The position numbers were made by a program, and so were the translations under genes. A stretch of 64,000 nt of DNA from Bugulina stolonifera (Eukaryota > Bryozoa > Gymnolaemata > Cheilostomatida > Bugulidae), in NCBI GenBank assembly GCA_935421135.1, contig OW285196.1:9435501-9499500 (forward strand), written 5' to 3'. Shown one piece after another: positions 1 through 12,500 of the stretch; position 1 is the first letter of the stretch; each line of letters starts with the position of its first letter. Below the pieces are notes generated by a model. It was not told the DNA's origin and did not search any database. It saw only the letters and a list, made by a program, of their open reading frames with translations.

Positions 1-550
1 GTGGGAAGAAAGTTCTCGACTTTTAATCTCGACATCTCGAGATGAAGAAATTTTGTTGTCTGTATAAAATAGGCACAGCAGAATTTTTATCTAAATTTAT
101 TTCACAATTTTAAAAGTCTCTTTTATATTTTTTAAGCCAAATTAATCAAGTTTTATGGTAAAAAGTAAAGAGCCTCGCTCTGACACAGCGCTTGTTTTAA
201 AAAAGATGGCCACCTGGTAACGCTACAGGCGTATCACGATTCTCTTCTATTTCTGCATCACCATAGAATCAAATCTATGGAATTTGTATAGCCTATTTTA
301 ATTGTTTACAACGTTGCTCGGAATTCTGTACTTACTGTGAACTACTAATTATAAGCATGAACAGTAGTCCAACGATAGTAATACAAAAATAATAAGAACG
401 ATAAGGATAAAAAGTGAACGCACACAGAACCAGACGGAAGAGGTTGGGAAGAGAATTAGAAAAGTATAAAAAAGAGCTGATTGATGGGATTTTGATGAAT
501 AGAACGTGAGTAATAGCCAAAGTGACAGTCCACCCACCACCACTGCTACC
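1..550. other. PLK4 upstream region
   Basis: No protein-coding exon was found here. The stretch precedes the first PLK4 coding exon and should hold its promoter and 5' UTR. A YY1-like word (aagatggccac) lies at about 203-213. If transcription starts before 356, an 11-codon upstream ORF (ATG at about 357, stop in the tAA of caaaaataa) would precede the PLK4 ATG. No convincing TATA box was seen. The open minus-strand frames here have no recognisable content. Confidence 0.4.
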
Positions 551-3500
551 ATGATAATTGAGGAGGTAGGTTAGCAAGCTTAAATCAAATGAAATGGCCG
601 GTGTCTCTGTCCGTGTGAGAAGAGATTCAAATTCACATAATATCATTCTCACTTGCTTATTACTTCTGTCACCAAAAAGTTCTACCATTTGGGTCATTGC
701 AACATATTGATGGTTATAGCAATTTGTTAGAGGAATCGGTTTGGATTTTTTGGGTCAGCTAGGGTAAATGACCAGCGACAGTCAAATCAGGAAATGAACT
801 TCAGTTGATACCTGGTGAGATTCGAACCCACAATCTTCCGATTGTGAGTTTTGCACTCTACCAACTGAGCTACCCCTGATCCCCTATACTACCCCTGATC
901 CCCAGGCCACTTGGTATTGGTAGTATTTTTTACTTGTGCTTCAGCATGCAAACATTTCTGTGTTTGTCAGCAGAAATTCTGTTCTGTGTGTATTTTAAAG
1001 TGGACTAACTTATCTGGAAACCTTCGTTTCGGAAGACCCGCTAAGAGCTAGAAGAGATGCACCTCTTACGGATGGCCTGTTAGATAGATGTATCTAGGGT
1101 TTAATTGATCACTTCAAAGTCTTGTGCTAGCATTGGTTCTAATGGAACAGTGCGTGTATAATATACCCCTCTTGCTGTTTTCTTATGTTCTTTGAATAGC
1201 CAGTTCAGACTTGTACTTCCCCTTAGCAAATATCTGTTGTATTATTAGTTACTGGTGGTCTGTTTAACTGAGCTCTTGTCGTCCAATGTTCTTTGATGAA
1301 CTCCTTATAAGATGTACACTACTCGTTCTGAAGCAGCATGACTCATCAATCCTTTCGCCTGAGTTCCAAGGGTCTGCTGGATCACACAATAGAATCAAAT
1401 TTCGTGTTGAATTTGGAAAACTTCGTTATGTCTATGTCTAGTGGTACCAATCTGATATGGGTCTACAGTGATTAGCATTTGTAGTGACTGGTGAGTTAAA
1501 CATAGCCGTCTGAAACAATGCCGACAAGTCTTATTTAGGTTCCTATGTTGGTTATCCCAACTGACTGAATTATTAGGATATCAATATTTATTTTCTCGAC
1601 TAATAAGATAGATAATTCTTTGACTATTCGACATCATAATTGCTCAAAAGTTTCCATTTGATGACCAAATTAACCTAACAAACCACAGACAGAATGGGTG
1701 TGAGAAGAATTACGTGTTAACTCGGTTTATTCTTCGGTGAAATAGTCTCTAAAACATAATAAGAGCTCTGGTAAATGCTTATAGGATATCAAATACCTGT
1801 AATCTCATCTACCACATTATATCCTTCACTTTTCTCAGCTTGGTCAATCTAGTGTATGTATGAAGCGAATTCTACAGACATCAACTACTCAGCTGGTCGA
1901 CCGATACACTTTGTGTTAGTTTAATTTTCGTAATAATCCACTTTTTTAGAATTACCAGTTGCTCAACATGATTGGAAGAGGAGGATTTGCTTCTGTACAC
2001 AAAGCTAGATGCCGTGCGACAGGTGAACTGGTAGCTGTTAAAATAATAGACAAGCAGCGCATGAAGACCAGTGGTATGCTGGAGAGAGTAAAGAAGGAGG
2101 TTGAAATTCATTCTAGGTATGCCCTCAAACAGCATCTTAAATATTGATTAGATATTTCTGTGTCAGTTTTACATCCCACATAATATTGTCTTTTGTATCT
2201 TTCAGTGCCTCCACACCAAGTATGGGATCATCTAATCATGCTCTTATTTGATTTAATATTGGAGCCTGACTAGTACTTTTGAGATATTTTCTAATGCAGT
2301 TGCCTTGTCTCTACATAGTCTATCTCAGTTGTAGCTTACCATTTCATAGTAATTATTTGATTGCTTTTGGTGATAAAGATATTGATATTGACAGATCATG
2401 TTCCTTCACGTGTATTTATTTACTGTCATTAGAGTGTTTACACTTACTAATTGTACTAAATCGATAACATTCTTCACTTTTCTATGGATTTATTTGTAAA
2501 CATGTGCAGTGCCATTATTCCTAATTTGAAGTACATTAGTGGATAGCATCCCCTCTAATCAGCCTATTGTACCATTTTTAGTTTTCCCATCACCTGCCCT
2601 GGCCCCATCTCCTACAATAAACTACACATGTTTTGTGAAGGAGTTAATTGAAAGATATTTAATAAATTAGTCTTTTGAACTTTATCTGAAATTAATCAAT
2701 TTCACAGTTTAAATTTCTTTGTGTGTTGAACATGAAGTTGTTCTGTATTTTATTCACTCAGTCCTTCAGGTGCGTGTTGATAATCAGATTGTATCCTACT
2801 TGCCCGTAAAGTATGAACTGAAGAACTTCTTCTTTATGCTGGAATGAATTAACTGTAATATTATGTTGGATGATTATTATGAGAATGTTTTATGTCTGGG
2901 GTGCCTAGCCTACTCTTGCTATACTTTTAGGTTGAAGCATCCATCCATTCTGGAGGTGCACTCGTTTTGTGAAGACGCTGGCCAAGTTTATCTGATACTG
3001 GAGATGTGCTCACGAGGTGAACTTTATCGCTACATAGAAGAGAGAGCGGAGCCTCTTTCTGAGTGCCAAGGTACAATACTACATGTGTATATAAATCTGA
3101 TACACACCGTATGTGTAGCTGTATGTCTGTAAATACAGACTACACGCACGACTAAATGTATTATGTTTGTCATGTTCATGTTGCTCATTAGTTAAACATG
3201 TCATTCTCTGTTATGTTGACATAAATCTATCAGTTAGTATTTGATGAACGTGGTAGAAATTTTGCAGGTGTGAAAATGAGTGGACCCAATAACTATCAAG
3301 TTACGTTTTCTTTGTCGTTTCGCAGTTTATGGTGTCGCTTATATGTCATCATTTTATTTGGTATTTGAGGTCTTATGAACTGTATTTTGTCGTCTCTTTC
3401 TACATGTATTTGTTATGTCAGAAATATGGAAGGTTTTTGCGGTAATGCGAGTTACGGAACACTGAACTTCTCTTTTGATGTATCCTGGCCATTATGGCCA

Positions 3501-6500
3501 TATGTTATGATATTTTAGGTCCATTCATAGGCATAATATGTAGACCTACTACACTAGACTTATTTTATAATAGTAAGCTATACCAGACTACTTTTGAGGT
3601 TTATTCCCCCTTGATCTCACATCCTAACAAGTTTCAATGAATAAATATAAAGGGATTATGCGTAGGATAATGGACACACATGTGTCCGAAGGTGAGATCA
3701 CACATTTGTTCATTGTCATAAACGTGTGTTTTACAAGTGGCTTTGGTAATGGTTGTCAATTCCCTTGAGGGTGTTTTGTTTGTGTCGGAGATTTTCTTTG
3801 TAGTCTAAAGGTGCTGCTTGATGACGAATTATAGTGTTTTTATTGGATAATTTGGCTCAATTTTTTAACTTGTCAATTGTGTGAAAGAATTTATCGTTCT
3901 AATTTTTAGCAAAATGTGTATTACAGTATGTACATGTAGTTGATAGTTTACTAGTCAGCCTGATTCCATGTAGTGACACATCGGTAGTGGCAGCATGGCA
4001 TCTCTTACTCCTGTGTTGTTGAAGATTTGCCATTCCACAGTAGCAACAGAAACCGACAGTTTGCTGTTTAGCTTTCTGGCCAGGTGCCCATTTAGCTATG
4101 ACTAAGTTCACAGCTAAGCTAGGTGTTGTGATGAGTTGTCTACACCTCATGAAGATGAGGAACCACCATTGGGGACATGTTAGTTTCACCAGCCTTTCGC
4201 TAAGGAATCGGGGTAGTTGGGCCATCTAATGTTAAATAATAAAAAGCTTTGTTACTCACATCAGTCACGGCACCAAGCACAGGCGTGGAAGTGACACGGC
4301 CCGATAGTTAGGCCTGCATGTACAATAGTGTACATGTAAATTGTGTATGCTAGCACGAGCCATTCCCAGTGCTCTGAAAACCCAGTAATAGTGAGTCCAT
4401 AATGTAATGGGTTTTTCTTTGGAATTATGGAGTTGTTTTCTCCATTAGTAATTAAAATAGGAAAACTTGGGCATGATAGCATACCATGGCCTCCAGATCA
4501 TTGATTTCTAGCAATTATACTGGTTCTATATCTGTTCTGTTTCTCCCAATGAATATTTTCTGCCTCCACTCTGTTTTAGCCCGAGAGTTTATGCAGCAGA
4601 TAGTGTCGGGTATGAAGTACCTGCACACACATGCTATTCTGCACAGGGACCTCTCTCTCACAAATATGCTACTCACTGGTGACCTAAAAGTCAAGATTGC
4701 CGACTTTGGATTGGCCACACAGTTGAATGAACCTGGGGAGCAACATTACACCCTTTGTGGAACCCCTAACTATATCTCCCCGTATGTATACACTCCTTTC
4801 TAGCACTGTTGTGGCTCCACTTAATCTAAATCTAGTTGCAAGTGTCAGCTACTCACAACTTTAATGTAACTAAACTTCTATAATTTAATTCAAGAGCAGA
4901 GTGGAGATGTGCAACAGGTTGTAAACACTCTATCCGTATTATTTTGCGAATATATAGTGAATGCGTATGATGGAAATAATTTGTTGACAGTAGTTCTATC
5001 CATGTGTGTATAGGGAGGTAGCATCACGAACCGCGCACAGCTTAGAGACAGACCTGTGGAGCTTGGGCTGTATGTTCTACACGATGTTAGTCGGGAAACC
5101 ACCGTTTGATACAGAGGGAGCACATCCCACCCTCAAGAAAGTTATTATTGGGGAATATGAGCTACCATCACACATAAGTGAAAATGCCCGAAACTTAATA
5201 CAGGTGAGAATTGTGATATGACCAGTTATACGAGTATATCAGCATATCATTGCAGTAGACAGCATTGCTCAACCAGTTGTTTGATAAAAAGTGGTGTCAT
5301 GTTCTTCCACTTTAACAGCATTTACGATTTTGTCAGAAGAAACTTCTGATGTACATGTGTGTAATTCCCTGTGTGGGGTCTAAAAGACTGGTTGGTAGAT
5401 ACAGCAGTGTGTGTAGTAGTTTAGTTATACTATTAATCACCATCCACTAGCATACGCTCAACTCTCTTTTTGCAGTCGTTGCTTCAAAGGAAACCCTCAG
5501 ATAGGCTCAAGTTGGACCAGATACTAAACCACCCGTTCTTCTCTCACTCAAACCAGCTTCAGGTAATAAGGCTATACAATGAATTATACATGTATGTTTC
5601 ATGAAGCCTTAGTTCTTAAGATTTTCTAGCCTGATACATAGTAGCCTAAGTAGCACTAGTTACTTGTGTAGTATAATTAGATTTGGAGAATAGTGTTTAT
5701 TCTCTATCAGCCGACATCTGTATAATTTCTTATTACAGACGACAGTGAGTGAGGATAGTGCTTACTGCACTATGGAATGTACGACGAACACGCCTATGGT
5801 GGACTGTACAGTGAACACCCCTCCAGGCACTCACAATACTGTACTCACAGAGTCTGTCAGTAGTCCACGAACCTCAAACCTGTTAAAGTGTGATTCACCA
5901 AAGAAATCCTCAATAGCAATCAACCCGTCGATCACAAAACTGACTATTGATGATCAGCCAATCATGAAACAGATGTCAGGTGATCAATTCAAAGCGCAAC
6001 GTAAAATCGCTTTCTCTGAAATGGATGAGAAAGCGGAGGAAGATTCTGTTATGCTGAGGGTAGTGATAGATGATCCCCCAGTCACTATAGGTATTGCGGA
6101 ACCTGCAGCTATTCCAACTACAGATAACGAGACTGCAGTCATAGCACAACACACATCACCTAACAAACCGAGCGAGGTGTCTAACCAATCAAAAAACTGT
6201 TTACAGAATAGAGTAGAAGGAGACAAGACAGATGAGGTATGTGTACTATTGATTGATTGGCTGACTAACTTACCGATTGATTGATTGGTTGGTTGGTTGG
6301 TTGGTTGGTTGGTTGGTTGGTTGGTTGGTTGGTTGGTTGGTTGGTTGGTTGGTTGGTTGGTTGGTTGGTTGGTTGGTTGGTTGGTTGGTTGGTTGGTTGG
6401 TTGGTTGGTTGGTTGGTTGGTTGGTTGGTTGGTTGGTTGGTTGGTTGGTTGGTTGGTTGGTTGGTTGGTTGGTTGGTTGGTTGGTTGGTTGGTTGGTTGG

Positions 6501-9500
6501 TTGGTTGGTTGGTTGGTTGGTTGGTTGGTTGGTTGGTTGGTTGGTTGGTTGGTTGGTTGGTTGGTTGGTTGGTTGGTTGGTTGGTTGGTTGGTTGGTTGG
6601 TTGGTTGGTTGGTTGGTTGGTTGGTTGGTTGGTTGGTTGGTTGGTTGGTTGGTTGGTTGGTTGGTTGGTTGGTTGGTTGGTTGGTTGGTTGGTTGGTTGG
6701 TTGGTTGGTTGGTTGGTTGGTTGGTTGGTTGGTTGGTTGGTTGGTTGGTTGGTTGGTTGGTTGGTTGGTTGGTTGGTTGGTTGGTTGGTTGGTTGGTTGG
6801 TTGGTTGGTTGGTTGGTTGGTTGGTTGGTTGGTTGGTTGGTTGGTTGATTGTTATAACTAAAACTGAAACAGTGACTTCCAGTCATGGGAGTATAAAGGT
6901 ATACTTTATTTTAGCCGGTCTAGTCATGTTGATTTGTGATCTTTGCCTCTGCTCAGCATGGTATGTATGACAGATTAGTTGGAATTATAATCAATATTTA
7001 TTTTGTCACATTCCATGTATTACATTCGTTGCTTTTTATGTTTTGTAAAGAGGGAAAATGCTCCGCCATGTGAAGACAACCCTACAGAATATAATAACAT
7101 GAAGCAACCAAATATGAAGCGGATTCAGAGGGACAGAGTGGTGAATTACTTGGCAAGTTTCCAACAGCACAGATGTGTAGATCAGCACCACATGGAGTTT
7201 CAGAGTGATTCGGATTCATCCAGGTATTTAGCGTTATGCACAGGTAGCATAGTAATTGATATACACATGTAGGTAGAGTGTGAAGTTTCTACACAATGAA
7301 CTCCTAAGGAACATGTTTCGCTGATACACCTAATTTCATCGTGTTGACAAGTTAGAACTACCTGTAAGGTCATAGTATTAAGATGTGATGCATAGTATAT
7401 TACTATGCCGTTATAGCTTCCTGAGTGGTGACACGGACTTGTCGACCTCTGTTTACTCTGACCTATCCAGTACGAAAGCTACAGTGTGTGCACATGCTGC
7501 TACCCCCGCCACTCTTTTATCCAATCAGGTAACATTTCCTATTCACATCTATCTTCATAGGAATGTATTTCAGACAAGCGTGTTTGGCATACTTGCCAAT
7601 GAGCAGAAGCAAATAATCTGGACTTTTTGGCTCACAGTCCCTGGACAAGCACCAGAATCCCTGGACAAGCACCAGAATCCCTGGACAAGCACCAGAATCC
7701 CTGGACAAGCACCAGAATCCCTGGACAAGCACCAGAATCCCTGGACAAGCACCAGAATCCCTGGACAAGCACCAGAATCCCTGGACAAGCACCAGAATCC
7801 CTGGACAAGCACCAGAATCCCTGGACAAGCACCAGAATCCCTGGACAAGCACCAGAATCCCTGGACATAGTTTGAATGTACATTATTTGAAGGAAACTTA
7901 TTACTTAAAAGTATCAAATTATAAATTTTAGTGTTATTTAGTGGCTTGTAAGATATTTTCTTCAATGTAAATGACTTCTTTTAGGTTTTATCTTGTATTT
8001 TATGAGGTTTGGTAACATTTTCATCATACATAAAAAATCAGGACAACTGGAAAATTAATAGGGACAGGCACATAAACCAGGGGGTGTCCTGACAAAATTT
8101 GGACACTTGGCAAGTATGGTGTTTAGATGCATATTGTTTACATGTGTCACGATTTACATGGTCATATAAAATGTTCTTTCAATATGTGACTTCAACGTAT
8201 GTAACTATTGAATGGTGATCCTTGCGTTTTATCCTTAGATTGCCAGACTGTTTCGAACTTCCTGTTTGCCGTGTTCATGTTCATGTTCAAGTATATTACG
8301 TAGGTGCTTGCCAATGGTAATGGTAAACTAAATACAACCATGGTGGAGATGGAGGATCCAGATTTCACATCTACTCCGATTGTAGAACGGCCAACTAAGC
8401 CGGCACATAACTCCGGTGAGTAGTACATGTTACATCTTAGCATATGGCCTATACCCAGCGATAAACATGGAAGGAATTTAACGGAATAAATCCCTATGAT
8501 ATAGTATAGTGTCTTAGTGACCTCTTGGACCGGTCTAGGTCATAAATAATAGTTCCAAGATGGCTGCTTGACCTAGGCGGAAAGAGCTATTGATTTGGGG
8601 TTTGCTTGTTCGGAGGAAATCATCCCCAGCTCATCGGCATACCCTGGTTTCTTGCACAAAAATAAGTATTTAGCATTTGGTCCAGACTGGTGGCCACACA
8701 ACCCTGTGACAGAATTGGACTGGAGAATTCTTGAGCAAGTTGGTCTGTGCATGAAACTTTGGTCATGAAGACACTATTTTATAACTGTTTATGCTGGAAT
8801 AGGAGATTTGAAAGCCTAGATACATGCACCTACTGGGTGCAAAGCAATTGAAATGGTTACGTTTGCCCATTTGTAAATATAACTAGCTATTGAAATTAAC
8901 CGGTGGCTTATCTTTGGTGATATTTCATTCACTAACTATTTGGATATGTGATACAATGTTTCAATTTAAAATCATTTGGCATCACTGACTTTAGTTGTTT
9001 ATTTATACAGACCTGCCTAACTACTCTCTTTATACTTGCCAAACTTCATGCCTTTACAGAGGCAACATATACTTGTATATTATTGTAGTATTCTCGGTTC
9101 GCTCAATCGCAGTTAGCTCTTCCTGTAACAATATCCCAGAAATCTCTGTAATATGACGGCTAATAATACTTGTGCTGGAAACTGTGGGGTATTATTTTGA
9201 TGTTGTATAATATCTCTTCAATGCTCATTGACAAAATGCATTATCAGGCAGTTGGCAGATCTGTACAGGTATATTAAATTGAATGTTTAGATTAGTGTTT
9301 ACATATTGAATGTCTTAATAGTGTTATGCTTGTTTCCTACATGCTTGTATAAACACTTGACAGGAGACATTCAGCAAGTAGTCACCGCTGACTTACAACT
9401 CTCTCCTAGCTCTGGTGCAGAGAAAACTGTGACAGCTGCCGAGGGCTTAGTCCCGACACCGTTCATAGGTGTCCTACAGACGCTTCAATCCAGGTATTCT

Positions 9501-12500
9501 GTTTATTTATTGCATGATGATGGAATTAGATTGTGTTTATTAGTCTTCAAATGCAACCTGCTTAATCAAGTTAGTTCTATCTTATTGGATTGATTTGGTA
9601 TTATTATGTGACCTGTTTGTTTTCATTCTGTGAGCGGAAGAAATGTAAATGTTGTTCTGGTCTTCCTTTGATGCAACTTTAATATTACAATGATTAGCAT
9701 TATGTTGTTCAAACTTTGGATCAATATTTACCATTTCGGTGCTGGAATATATAGAGTACATGTACATGTATGTCTATGTACGGTGTATAGAGTAAATCTA
9801 TGTCTATATATGGTATATAGAGTACATGTATGCCTATGTATGAAATATATAGAGTACATGTATGTCTATGTGCAATATCTCTTTGCCGGCTGTACTAATA
9901 CTGTCTAAAAGCATAAAACTTATGCACAACATGATTAACATTAATTTTGTCTCCATTTAATTCTTGGTTTTGGGGATTTCCTTTTCTAATTGATATGGCA
10001 ATGGCCTGAAGTATCAGACATCATGAAAGTGTGTGTTATATCTAACAGCAGTGAAGTAAATGCGCTCATGTTTTATATGTATGATGGTATTTTCTATGTT
10101 TGAAGCTGTTTTTACTATACATAAACCTGTACAATGTGCAGGAATCTGTACATGACTCTATTAATACCTACTACATACCAGCACCATGCACTATATAGCG
10201 GGCCATGTACAGTGGATAAAACTGTGTAATCTACAGAACTATGTACGCAGCAATGCATTAGCTACTAATGTACTTCAGGTGCAGATATTTCCTGGAGAAA
10301 TGCGAGACTTCCTGTTCGCCTGCAAAGCAGAGAAAACAGAATAAAGATATGCAGAGAGTTAACAGAGTAACTCCTCATGGAACCGTTCTCTCTTCACTGT
10401 CTCAGAATATGGGACATCCACCAGGAACTGTACTTTCTCCAAACTCACAGACCATCAGACCATCTAGAGGTCTCGTTCTATCTCCAATATCACAGAATAA
10501 CATCTTAAAGTCAGGTACGAATTCTTACATCATATATATGCCAATCTTCTAATAAAAATCTTTCCTAAAGCTTTTTCGTCTCCCGGTGGCTAGTGGCCTA
10601 CATCTAATGTCATCTAGAAGTTACACAAGAAAATTTCATTTAGAAGTTTGGATATTGATTAGATGCATTCTCAGTTAATCTTATTTTCATAAGCAAATTT
10701 ATTTAACAACTGAAATTTGATATGGGTTGTGATGCCTTCAAACATTCCAGTGAACAATTTAAAATTAGCTGTTAGCATTGAATAAATAACCCGCGTTCAA
10801 TAACACAGCCAACAATAGTGGGTGTGGTTTGCAACCTTGATTGTAGCTAGTGGATAATTATTTTCAATTGGTTAAAGGTCTTGGATCTCTACTGTTGCTC
10901 TTTTAGCTGCTAGCGAATAATAAATTAGCGACATGATCTCAGTTTAAATGTCTTCTGTACCTTTGGCATGGACATAAATAACAATTGTATTTATAGTTAT
11001 AATGTCGAAGATGCACAGCGTAAGTTTATTATTATTTCTACGTCTTCATTTAACGTTTCTTTATTGTTTGTTCGGATTTACGTGTTGATATCGCACCCAG
11101 TTATGGTTATAATTTAGAAGTCTTGGTATTTTCCCATCCCTGTTAAAATTGCTTAAGTTGAAATGTTACAGTTATCCTTTATTTTTTTAATTCATATTAT
11201 GTTAGATTTAATTTTGACATAAATACTCTGTACGCTTTTTTTGTAATTTAGCTCAAACCTTTTGAAATGTGTAAATAGTAAGTAATCGGTTTGCTATTTA
11301 TTATAGCAGCTACGTTGTGTAGCCCTTGTTCCTCATCGAGCAGCCGGCAAAGTAAAGAGACTCAAGCTAAAATTTTACAACCTTTCACATCAGTGAGACT
11401 GAGGCCGATACGCCAGAAGACAAGAAATGCAATCGTGAGTATCTGTTAACACAATATAGGAGGCATGTTTGAGTTCCAAGTCGAAGAAGGATTATTCCAC
11501 TTGAGGATATGTACCTTGAAACTGATTCATTTTTAAAAATTTTCTATGTTAAAATTACAGCTGGGCTAGGAATGGCTATTTGCAACAACTGTCCAATTAC
11601 AAGATATGTACTTGCTAACTTTCTCATAAGCAGTAAGGCATATTGCCCTAATGGTCTTCATCTAACCACATATGAACAGTCTAGCATAAACTGAGAGCAT
11701 CACATATTCTTCATAATCAACATTGAACCGATAACTCCCAAGTGTTTATATTAAGTGAATCGGTTTGGTGTCATGTCTTGTCGAAGCACTCAATTTGATT
11801 CTTATCTGTTAGACTTCTGAAGCCAATTTGCTGTATGTACTGTATATACATCTTACCATGACCCCGTGATGACCTTGTGAGTGCAGTAGTATGTTAGTGA
11901 CTTTAATAATGTGCATCTTTTTATCGGCCCCATTGTTGAAGTCAGAGTTGTTTTAATTATAAAGGTATACCTTTCAAGGTAGACAATACTCAGTTTACAC
12001 ATTCAAAATTAATAATTGATAATGCGTATAAAATAAGCAATGTTGTGATACCAAATACCTGAATACAATAGAACTGATTGTACAAGCTGAAAGGATTTAA
12101 ATGTCCCATTGCTGAATATACTGTTTGAACTAATCGGACTGTGTATAACAATTATATGTTTACAAGCCATCTACTCTGTTTGAAATTCTAAAATCTCAGC
12201 ATTTTTCAAAAGTCGTCTCCTAATACAAATATTAGGATTGGCGTTCATTGTCTATTGTACTTGAGATTTAAATTTCGCATGCTAGGCATGATCAGCGTAT
12301 AGACTAGCAGTCGGCTGTGTATCAACATGATGCATAATGGAGTGTCACTGGGAGACTAGAACACTTGAAAGATAACGGACTCTTAACTTGTATCAACTTC
12401 AACAGCTTGTGTGTAATTTATGACAAACATGCCACTTTAGTTATGCCAACGTAATGTCTTGTATTCAAAACATGGAATGAAGCTGCAGTGAACGTCCAAT

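Noticed and set aside
204..216. ATGGCCACCTG before a gtaacg, resembling the MATC start of human PLK4
   Set aside because: Joining it to the kinase exon at 1950 gives an immediate stop (TG + A). The exon at 551-565 keeps frame.
5984..6970. Long open frames with PTNQ or LVGW repeats
   Set aside because: They are translations of the intronic TTGG array; the flanking PLK4 splice sites remove the region.
7385..7965. Overlapping open frames on both strands rich in PGQAPESLD or SRDSGACPG
   Set aside because: They come from the 20-bp minisatellite, which has no stop codons in several frames. Only 7417-7528 is PLK4 coding.
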